From NCBI GenBank assembly GCA_001275005.1, contig JWZX01001599.1, positions 1 through 13,376 on the forward strand: a DNA stretch of 13,376 nucleotides, read 5' to 3'. Below the pieces are notes generated by a model. The model saw only the letters and a list, made by a program, of their open reading frames with translations. It did no database searches and was not told where the DNA came from. A program made the position numbers and the translations under genes. Positions 7,520 through 13,376 of this stretch are shown one piece after another. The DNA is from Chrysochromulina tobinii (Eukaryota; Haptophyta; Prymnesiales; Chrysochromulinaceae). Each line of letters starts with the position of its first letter. The first letter of the stretch is position 1.

Positions 7520-7708
7520 AATGGCTGCGATTCCGGAGGACAGAAAGGATCAATCGCCGTGAACCCTCTGTCCGCGTTCATTAGCAGTGTTTCACATTCA
7601 CACTTGTCTCTAACACCAGCCTCACCTGCCACACAGGATACAGTCGTGTGTCGTACCTGTCACAAAACCACAGTGATTATGTGTGGGCTACGCGCCCCCA
7701 CGCCCCAG
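7520..7708. promoter_or_regulatory. Upstream region of the PAP gene
   Basis: 189 bases between the PAP start codon and the left edge of duplication copy A. They should contain the PAP promoter and 5' UTR. No TATA-like box is obvious, and there is no supported gene. Confidence 0.4.
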
Positions 7709-9450
7709 CTTCTCCGAACCTTCTCTTCTCCCCGCTTCGCCGCCTGCGTACATTAGTCTTAGACGATGTAGCGTGCGACTTTGTCGTCTCGTCTCCCCGC
7801 CCCTCCGGCTTTGCCTCTCCTGCGCTGGGAGCTGGCTTTGTCTCGAAGTCGCATGATCATGATGCCCACGCTGCTCGTCCCTCATCCCTCACCATATCGT
7901 CGTCCCGTGAGAGACCTACCATAAATGGTATCACCACATCGTCATCCCGTGAGCGACCATATCATAGATGGTATCACCACATCGTCGTCCCGTGAGCGAC
8001 CATATCATCACTTTGGCGGTGCGTGAGCAAGGCTCGTGCTGAAGGCGCCGATGAGCGCCGTACTGAGCGCCATCAGACCCCTCGTAGGTAGAGTCGCCCC
8101 CGCTCGGAAAGCGCTGTCCTGAGCGCACGCACGCACGCGGTCTCTCACTTAAGGATCTCTTTGAGCGCCGTCTTGAGCGGCGACAGGTCGTCGAGGGCGG
8201 AGGCCGCGAGCGACAACGAGCGAAAGGCCGGCCCGAACCCACCCTCCCCCCCTTGGCCTCCTCGGCCTCCCTGATCGTCCTCTTCCGAGTCGTCGATCAT
8301 CAAGGAGCGCAGCGAGCCGCCACTCAAGGAGCCGCCGCCGGTTTCGTCAATTTCGTCATCTCCACCGGATTCGTCCTCGATCTCGTCTTCGAGATTGCCA
8401 TGGCTGTGGCCCGCGCCGCGGTACGACCACTCCATACCGCCGATGGGGCCGCCAGCGTCCTCGCTCCACACCCCATCAACAAACAAATGGTCCGCTACAT
8501 CTAGCACCGCGGCATCGGCCGGATGCGCCTGCTGCGCCAGCTGCGCCTGCTGAAGCCTCCATGGGTGGCCTATACCGGCTGTGACGAGCGGCATGGCGGG
8601 CACGAGCGGCCCAGGCGGTACAGGCGGAGACGCCGGCGTGAGGGACGCACCATCGATGGGGGACGCGCCCAACATGGCGTCCAAACTAGAAGAGGATGCG
8701 CCCACCACGGCGCCCATGCCAGCGTGGGAAGCGCCCGCGCTTGAGGACGGCTCGGACGCGCCCGCGCATTCCGTGGCCTCCAGGCATTGGCGCTTGCCCT
8801 GAGATCTCGGGTCGGAGCTTCGTGCGTGCGCCCTTGCAACTTCTACGGCAGCCATGGCTTGCGTCACAGCGCTCGTCGCGCCAGCTGCATCCTCGCACTG
8901 GAGGAGTCCTTGCGCTTCTCTGCTATCCGCTGCTCTCTCGGTCGCGTCGTGGCACTTCTTTGCCAGCCGCCGGAGGACCAAGACGACCTCCGGGGTATAT
9001 GCATGAGGGTTGAATCCATCGATGAGGTTCTCCAAGGCCTGAATGTGGCACATGAATTCTTTCGCTCGCCACGCCTTAGGGTCCGGCTTCTCTATCTTTT
9101 CCCACTTCTTGGTTAAGATCGTCTTCGCATACTTCGTCACCTTATTGAGCTTGCTTCCTTGCGGGTCTGGCTTCTCCTGCTCCGAGAAGCCGCACTGCAC
9201 TGCGGTGTGACGCCACAGCGCCTGGACTGTTGAGTTGCTATCGTGAGCCCTCGGCCTACCGCCGCCAATGATGTGAGGGTTCTCTTTCGCGTACACCAAT
9301 GCGACTGCCACTTCGAAACGAACCTCGTCTTTAACCTTGTCGTCTATCACGGATGTCATGTCGCCGGCCTTGATCACCTTCATACATAGCTCATCAAAGT
9401 CAGACGGCTCCGCCGAGAGGGATTCGGGGGTGGGTTCCGCTCTTTCCATC
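7709..9450. repeat. Segmental duplication, copy A
   Basis: Closely similar to copy B at 10018-11615 from CTTCTCCGAACC at the left to CTCTTTCCATC at the right. It contains the 3' flank (7709-8144) and most of the minus-strand ORF. Copy A is about 144 bases longer, mainly because the acidic C-terminal segment is present here. No terminal inverted repeats are seen. Confidence 0.9.
7891..8018. repeat. 43-bp tandem repeat with internal palindromes (three units)
   Basis: Units start at 7891, 7933 and 7976, each beginning ACCA(C/T)ATCGTC. Unit 1 contains the palindrome TACCATAAATGGTA (7917-7930). Copy B has only two units, so the array length has changed since duplication. It lies 3' of the minus-strand ORF. 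Confidence 0.85.
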
Positions 9451-9563
9451 TCTTGGTCCGCCTCGGCAGCAATGTGAGCTGCCATGTCATCTGCCGCGAT
9501 ATTCGCAGCGATCTCGCCGTGATCGATGTCGGCGTCGTGTGCGCCAGGGGCGATGGGCGGCAT
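8145..9563 (-). CDS. Uncharacterised protein, duplicate A (472 aa)
   Basis: An ATG at 9563 to TGA at 8145-8147. I do not recognise the family. A conserved core (roughly residues 40-240) contains DFDELCMKVIKAGDM, IIGGGRPRAHDS, W...AVQCGF, KYAKTILTKKWEKIEKPDP and RRLAKKCHDATERAAD. It is basic in its middle and looks helical; a nuclear or DNA-binding role is possible but unproven. The rest is Ala/Ser/Pro-rich, then a very acidic Gly/Ser stretch, then a short end SALDDLSPLKTALKEILK. Homology with duplicate B starts exactly at an internal ATG (9449, MERAEPTPES), so the first 38 residues may not be part of the ancestral protein and 9449 is a real alternative start. Neither duplicate shows a premature stop, and their core differences are few and mostly mild, suggesting constraint. 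Confidence 0.68.
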   Translation of the reverse strand: MPPIAPGAHDADIDHGEIAANIAADDMAAHIAAEADQEMERAEPTPESLSAEPSDFDELCMKVIKAGDMTSVIDDKVKDEVRFEVAVALVYAKENPHIIGGGRPRAHDSNSTVQALWRHTAVQCGFSEQEKPDPQGSKLNKVTKYAKTILTKKWEKIEKPDPKAWRAKEFMCHIQALENLIDGFNPHAYTPEVVLVLRRLAKKCHDATERAADSREAQGLLQCEDAAGATSAVTQAMAAVEVARAHARSSDPRSQGKRQCLEATECAGASEPSSSAGASHAGMGAVVGASSSSLDAMLGASPIDGASLTPASPPVPPGPLVPAMPLVTAGIGHPWRLQQAQLAQQAHPADAAVLDVADHLFVDGVWSEDAGGPIGGMEWSYRGAGHSHGNLEDEIEDESGGDDEIDETGGGSLSGGSLRSLMIDDSEEDDQGGRGGQGGEGGFGPAFRSLSLAASALDDLSPLKTALKEILK

Positions 9564-9601
9564 GATGATGGGACGTTCGCGTGAGACGCCGCCGCACGCC
9601 T

Positions 9602-9631
9602 GATCCTGGTTTGAGGGTCGAACCAGGGATC
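9602..9631. repeat. Hairpin upstream of duplicate A
   Basis: Arms CCTGGTT and AACCAGG around a 9-base loop, extended by GAT/ATC on the outside with a one-base bulge. Its inner edge is 39 bases from the ATG at 9563. Confidence 0.7.
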
Positions 9632-9772
9632 GGGCAAAAGACGGTTCAGTTTATTCTCCGTGACCTCTCGGTCAGTTTCGTCGCGGTCCCTCCGATAAAA
9701 CGAAGATGCCGTCGCGGCGCGGCGGTGACCAGGCGGCGACTATTCATCTCAAAAGATAAAGTGTCCAAAGTG

Positions 9773-9820
9773 TCCATGTATCGAATAGTCCATTTATCGA
9801 CTTGTCCATGTATTGTTCTT
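9773..9820. repeat. 16-bp tandem repeat, three units
   Basis: Units at 9773, 9789 and 9805, each starting TCCAT(G/T)TAT. The array is AT-rich within GC-rich DNA. It lies between the promoter side of duplicate A and the gene fragment at 9833. Confidence 0.75.
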
Positions 9821-9832
9821 GGGACTTCACCC

Positions 9833-9979
9833 TTTTTCTAGTAACTACGAAGTCAAGTGCTGGGAGCTCCTAGTACCCTTTGTAGGTGGCGCCGTGGTCG
9901 AGGTCTCCCACAGGTACGGGTATGCACCCCAGCCATACGCATCTGTTGCAGCGCCGGGCGCTGCGGGCATGGCATGGTC
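9833..9979 (-). pseudogene. Truncated copy of the 3' end of the last gene
   Basis: Matches 12463-12624 at high identity, with a 15-base gap. On the minus strand it still encodes PAAPGAATDAYGWGAYPYLW but then gains two bases (gaccacggcgcc against gaccagcgcc), which breaks the frame before the parental stop. Upstream coding sequence is absent, because the match ends where the block leading into copy B begins. It is a non-functional tail fragment left by the segmental duplication. Confidence 0.82.
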
Positions 9980-10017
9980 AACCTCCACGTCCCGGAACTT
10001 GTCGCTCGCATCCAAAC

Positions 10018-11615
10018 CTTCTCCGAACCCTCTCTTCTCCCCGCTTCGCCGCCTGCGTACATTTGTCTTAGACAATGTAGCGTGCGACTTTGTCGTCTCG
10101 TCTCCCCGCCCCTCCGGCTTCGCCTCTCCTGCACTGGGAGCTGGCTTTGTCTCGAAGTCGCATGATCATGATGCCCACGCTGCTCGTCCCTCATCCCTCA
10201 CCACATCGTCATCCCGTGAGCGACCATACCATAAATGGTATCACCACATCGTCGTCCCGTGAGCGACCCTATCATCACTTTGGCGGCCCGTGAGCAAGGC
10301 TCGTGCGGAAGGCGCCGATGAGCGCCGTCCTGAGCGCCATCAGACCCCTCGTCGGTAGAGTCGCCCCCGCTCGGAAAGCGCCGTCCTGAGCGCCAACAGG
10401 CCCCTCGTCGAGTTGCCCCCGCTCGGAAAGCGCCGTCATGAGCGCACGCACGTATGCGGTCTCTCACTTAAGGATCTCGTGAGCGCCGTCTTGAGCGGCG
10501 ACAGGTCGTCGAGGGCGGAGGCCGCAAGCGACACCGAGCGACACCGAGCGCCGACAAGCGACAACGAGCGAGGACAAGCGACACCCCCGATGGGGATGGG
10601 GCCGCCAGCGTCCTCCGTCCACACCCCATCAACAAACAAATGGGCCGCCTGCTGCGCCTGCTGACGCCTCCACGGATGGCCTGTGCCGGCTGTGACGAGC
10701 GCCGTGACGAGCGGCACGGCGGGCACGAGCGGCATGGCGGGCACGAGCGGCCCAGGCGATACAGGTGACTCCGCCTGCATTGGCTTGGGCGGAGACGCCG
10801 TCGTGAGGGACGCGCCATCGATGGGGGACGCGCCCAACATGGCGTCCAAACTATAAGAGGATGTGCCCACCACGGCGCCCATGCCAGCGTGGGACGCGCC
10901 CGCGCTTGAGGACGGCTCGGACGCGCCTGCGCATTCCGTGGCCTCCAGGCATTGGCGCTTGCCCTGAGATCTCGGGTCGGAGCTTCGTGCGTGCGCCCTT
11001 GCAACTTCTACTGCAGCCATGGCATGCGTCACAGCGCTCGTCGCGCCAGCTGCATCCTCGCACTGGAGGAGGGCTTGCGCTTCTCTGCTATCCGCTGCTC
11101 TCTCGGTCGCGTCGTGGCACTTCTTTGCCAGCCGCCGGAGGACAAAGACGACCTCCGGGGTATATGCGTTAGGGTTGAATCCATCGATGAGGTTCTCCAA
11201 GGCCTGAATGTGGCACATGAATTCTTTCGCTCGCCACGCCTTAGGGTCCGGCTTCTCTATCTTCTCCCATTTCTTGGTTAAGATCGTCCGCGCATACTTC
11301 GTCACCTTAGTGACCTTGCTTCCTATCGGGTCTGGCTTCTCCTGCTCCGAGAAGCCGCACTGCACTGCGGTTTGACGCCACAGCGCCTGGACTGTTGTCT
11401 TGCTATCGTGAGCCCTCGGCCTACCGCCGCCAATGATGTGAGGGTTCTCTTTCGCGTACACCAGTGCGACTGCCACTTCGAAACGAACCTCGTCTCGAAC
11501 CTTGTCGTCTATCACGGATGTCATGTCGCCGGCCTTGATCACCTTCATACATAGCTCATCAAAGTCAGACGGCTCCGCCGAGAGGGATTCGGGGGTGGGT
11601 TCCGCTCTTTCCATC
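10018..11615. repeat. Segmental duplication, copy B
   Basis: Second copy of the block at 7709-9450. Internal differences: two rather than three 43-bp units, an extra copy of a unit of roughly 55 bases (10322-10377 and 10378-10429), and replacement of the acidic coding segment by short CGACACCGAG-type repeats near 10530-10585. The non-coding 3' flank is about as similar as the coding part, so the duplication looks recent. Confidence 0.9.
10200..10285. repeat. 43-bp tandem repeat with internal palindrome (two units)
   Basis: Units start at 10200 and 10243. The palindrome ATACCATAAATGGTAT lies at 10226-10241. This is the counterpart of the three-unit array at 7891-8018. Confidence 0.85.
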
Positions 11616-11725
11616 GGCATGAATACAGCACCGTCTTCTTCTGACGCAGGAAAGGACATCGCATCATCAGCCGCCGCATCGAGGACAGAATCGGGGGGCG
11701 ATGAATTCAGCAACCCAGCGGACAT
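10436..11725 (-). CDS. Uncharacterised protein, duplicate B (about 429 aa)
   Basis: Start taken at ATG 11725 (MSAGLLNSS); the frame is open further upstream but only from non-ATG codons. Homologous to duplicate A from the internal ATG at 11614 (MERAEPTPES), which is an alternative start. The core is nearly the same, with mostly mild exchanges such as K/R, L/V and S/T. The C-terminus differs: the acidic segment is gone, and a one-base deletion (ctcacgag against ctcaaagag) changes the ending to TRSLSERPHTCVRS, past the position of the stop used in A. The family is unrecognised. It may be functional with an altered tail, or be in early decay. Confidence 0.63.
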   Translation of the reverse strand: MSAGLLNSSPPDSVLDAAADDAMSFPASEEDGAVFMPMERAEPTPESLSAEPSDFDELCMKVIKAGDMTSVIDDKVRDEVRFEVAVALVYAKENPHIIGGGRPRAHDSKTTVQALWRQTAVQCGFSEQEKPDPIGSKVTKVTKYARTILTKKWEKIEKPDPKAWRAKEFMCHIQALENLIDGFNPNAYTPEVVFVLRRLAKKCHDATERAADSREAQALLQCEDAAGATSAVTHAMAAVEVARAHARSSDPRSQGKRQCLEATECAGASEPSSSAGASHAGMGAVVGTSSYSLDAMLGASPIDGASLTTASPPKPMQAESPVSPGPLVPAMPLVPAVPLVTALVTAGTGHPWRRQQAQQAAHLFVDGVWTEDAGGPIPIGGVACPRSLSLVGARCRSVSLAASALDDLSPLKTALTRSLSERPHTCVRS

Positions 11726-11767
11726 CGTCGTCGCAAAAAGAGAGGAGATCTCACCGGAAAACCCGGG

Positions 11768-11789
11768 CCTGGTACAGGGCCGTACCAGG
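11768..11789. repeat. Hairpin upstream of duplicate B
   Basis: Perfect 8-base arms CCTGGTAC and GTACCAGG around AGGGCC. It starts 43 bases upstream of the ATG at 11725, matching the position of the different hairpin upstream of duplicate A. Confidence 0.75.
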
Positions 11790-12396
11790 TCGTTCACACC
11801 GCGCGCCCCCGTGGGCGTTCACGCATCACACACATCGTCCGCACTTACAGAAGTACGTGCTCTCCTCACCAGAGGGATCGGCATCCTCGCGCTGGCCCCA
11901 CACGGCGCGACCAGAGGGTCGGCGGAGGGCGACGCACGCGTCGGATCCAAGGTCGAATCCCCCCCTACACACTAGCCAACACACATGGTGAGGACGCGGC
12001 ACGGCACCTTTGCCGGTAGTCTCAGTCCTCCTCAAATTCTGTACTATCTCAGCAGCCGCTCCGGTAGAGGGCGGGTGGGGTGGGCAACGAATGGGCGGCT
12101 GCTGCGCTCCTGCCTTCCGACCCGTCACCCGTGCGACTGTCCGAATCCGAAGCGACACGGCTAGCGGCAGACGCCGCGGCGCTTCCACTGCGAACTATGC
12201 ATGCTTGCGCGAGATCCGTCCCGCGCCGACTCCCCATCCCCGCCCGCGAGAGGGCGGGTCGGGGGACTCACGCCCCCCCTCATTGGGCCCCCCCGCAACC
12301 CCCCCGCAGCCGCGCCACTTGGACGACTCTCGGAAGACTGCGAGACAACTGCGAGACGATCAGATGACGAGCGCGACCTCCGCCGAGCGAGCCTTG

Positions 12397-12405
12397 TATA
12401 AAAAG
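12397..12405 (+). promoter_or_regulatory. TATA-like box without a clear downstream gene
   Basis: TATAAAAAG on the plus strand. The next ATG at 12442 opens only a 10-codon frame, and then comes the 3' end of a minus-strand gene. It could be a relic promoter, a non-coding RNA promoter or chance. Confidence 0.3.
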
Positions 12406-12517
12406 CGCACTTGAGACTTCCGTCTCGTCTTGAACTCACACATGAATGATTACTGCAGCTTGTTTTTCGAGTAGATACGCTACGAAGTCAAGTGCTGAGC
12501 TCCTAAGAGGACCTCCT

Positions 12518-13376
12518 CTAGTACCCTTCGTAGGTGGCGCTGGTCGAGGTCCCCCACAGGTACGGGTATGCACCCCAGCCATACGCATCTGTTGCAGCGC
12601 CGGGCGCTGCGGGCGTGGTATAGTCCGCAAAGAGCGCCGCGGCCGGGGAACTGGTGGCCTCCTCCGCCAGTGGCGGTCGCCCTGCAACCGGCAGCAGCGG
12701 CAGCGCGGCACCCGGCGCGGCTGCATGGTGCGGCTGCAGGTGCGGCGGCGCTCGCGACGGCGCTCGCGACGGCGCTTCGGGCGGCGGCACTAATCTCATC
12801 GGATGTGTCCTCGGAGGTGGCAGATTGGCAATCTCGGGTGGCAGATGGGGTGGCAGATTAGCAATCTCGGCGGTGGCGTTGAGCAGATCTCCGAGCGAGC
12901 CGAGCAAATCTGATAGCCCTTGGGCGCCGTGACGGGCGCCTTCGCCGCCGTCGGGCGGTGCAGAGGCGCCGTGACGGGCGCTGTTCTCGTACTCCTCCGC
13001 CGTGGCGCCCAATACGGCGCCGGCGCGCATGCGCAACCTCTCTGCCTCGATCTGTGCGGCGATGGCGTTGTACTGAGCGCCCCGTACAGCGCCATCGATC
13101 CCTGCGGGCGCGAGCGAGCCACCGAGCCTGGCGCTGTACTGAGCGCCCCGTACAGCGCCATCGATCCCTGCGGGCGCGAGCGAGCCACCGAGCCACGCCG
13201 AGCTCGGTACGGCGCTCGCTGCCTGCGCCGGCGTCTGTTGCCCATGCGGATCGAGAGCGAGGCCTCCAACATCTCCCAACCCAGCCATCTCCCACTCGGC
13301 ATCCCCGCCGTAGAATTCGTAAAACTCGGCCCTCGTGTACCGCTCGCCATCCGTCGCCACCCGTCGCTCCTCTATC
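12518..13376 (-). CDS. Uncharacterised repeat-rich protein with YT..EF motif, 5' partial
   Basis: The frame runs from the right edge to the TAG at 12518-12520 (285 visible residues); a GTG at 13360 is internal and the real start is outside. Near the edge it has ERRVATDGERYTRAEF, EFYGG and EWEMA, closely resembling the C-terminal motif of the first gene (ERRIDADGNSYTRQEF). Two 22-residue repeats (LGGSLAPAGIDGAVRGAQY) follow, then a helical EIANLPP-containing part, Pro/Ala-rich sequence and a distinctive tail DAYGWGAYPYLWG...TYEGY. No signal peptide or membrane segment is visible in this part. Its tail was duplicated and broken at 9833-9979. The family is unrecognised; the shared motif suggests a lineage-specific module placed in different proteins. 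Confidence 0.72.
   Translation of the reverse strand, partial: IEERRVATDGERYTRAEFYEFYGGDAEWEMAGLGDVGGLALDPHGQQTPAQAASAVPSSAWLGGSLAPAGIDGAVRGAQYSARLGGSLAPAGIDGAVRGAQYNAIAAQIEAERLRMRAGAVLGATAEEYENSARHGASAPPDGGEGARHGAQGLSDLLGSLGDLLNATAEIANLPPHLPPEIANLPPPRTHPMRLVPPPEAPSRAPSRAPPHLQPHHAAAPGAALPLLPVAGRPPLAEEATSSPAAALFADYTTPAAPGAATDAYGWGAYPYLWGTSTSATYEGY
13070..13201 (-). repeat. 66-bp in-frame tandem duplication in the last gene
   Basis: Two copies with an offset of 66 bases (13070 and 13136) encode the 22-residue repeat. Each begins, on the plus strand, with GTACTGAGCGCC, the same word that makes up the intron 1 array of the RING gene. Confidence 0.88.

Larger units (their letters stand above)
9564..9832. 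promoter_or_regulatory. Upstream region of duplicate A
   Basis: 269 bases with no supported gene, presumably the promoter of duplicate A. It holds a hairpin (9602-9631) and a 16-bp tandem repeat (9773-9820), and is AT-richer towards its right end. It shows no clear homology with the matching region upstream of duplicate B. Confidence 0.5.
11726..12462. other. Gene-free interval upstream of duplicate B, with an isolated TATA-like box
   Basis: About 740 bases without a convincing gene; short frames here lack family features. It contains a hairpin at 11768-11789, a C-rich stretch with ATTGG near 12281-12285, and TATAAAAAG at 12397-12405 on the plus strand. The promoter of duplicate B should lie at its left end. 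Confidence 0.5.

Noticed and set aside
8253-9116. Plus-strand frames opposite duplicate A, and the equal ones at 10861-11281
   Set aside because: Shadows of the conserved minus-strand ORF; they are shared by both copies only because the DNA is duplicated.
7709-11615. Copies A and B as a DNA transposon
   Set aside because: No terminal inverted repeats, target-site duplication or recognisable transposase; the flanking gene-tail fragment fits a segmental duplication better.
11930-11970. tRNA-like T-arm (GGTCGAATCC), with a similar GGTCGAACC near 9617
   Set aside because: No D-arm or acceptor pairing at the right distance, and the T-loop is one base short.
12010-12414. 134-codon plus-strand frame
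   Set aside because: Low-complexity, non-ATG start, no domain; more likely promoter-side spacer.

Overview
The window looks like nuclear DNA of a GC-rich eukaryotic microalga, most likely a haptophyte (Emiliania/Chrysochromulina/Prymnesium type). The grounds are spliceosomal GT-AG introns, hydroxyproline-rich surface proteins of pherophorin/extensin style, a plastid fibrillin (PAP) gene, and two short motifs I associate with haptophyte gene families (a 'WI.LLHPENV' block and a 'DG..YT..EF..YY' block). No bacterial operon structure, ribosome binding sites, rRNA or tRNA were seen. The species assignment is inference.

Layout, left to right. (1) 3-2288 (+): 3' part of a gene for a proline-rich membrane protein with a six-Cys motif, a beta-rich extracellular domain, one transmembrane helix and a cytoplasmic tail. 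(2) 2289-2810: gene-free, with a 28-bp imperfect palindrome. (3) 2811-3245 (-): small secreted or ER Cys-rich protein. (4) 3246-3468: divergent promoter space. (5) 3469-6316 (+): a six-exon gene for a 634-residue WW-FYVE-ankyrin-like-RING protein. Its introns are packed with short tandem repeats, and introns 3, 4 and 5 each carry a partial copy of the start of the exon that follows. (6) 6457-7519 (-): a two-exon plastid fibrillin/PAP gene, convergent with the previous one. (7) 7709-12517: a tandem segmental duplication. Two copies (7709-9450 and 10018-11615) of a block each hold an uncharacterised minus-strand ORF with its 3' flank. Copy A is followed by a truncated, frameshifted copy (9833-9979) of the 3' end of the last gene, which is intact beyond copy B. 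(8) 12518 to the right edge (-): 3' part of an uncharacterised repeat-rich protein that shares the 'YT..EF' motif with gene 1.

The genes do not form one pathway. Gene 1 belongs to the cell surface, the Cys-rich protein to the secretory system, the WW/FYVE/RING protein probably to endosomal ubiquitin signalling, and the PAP to the plastid. The duplicated ORFs and the last gene are unknown. The most unusual features are the intron architecture of the RING gene (sense-oriented CTGAT-type arrays, shared with the PAP gene on the other strand, and 'exon-head echoes') and the exact loss of homology at the internal start codon of the duplicated ORF pair.
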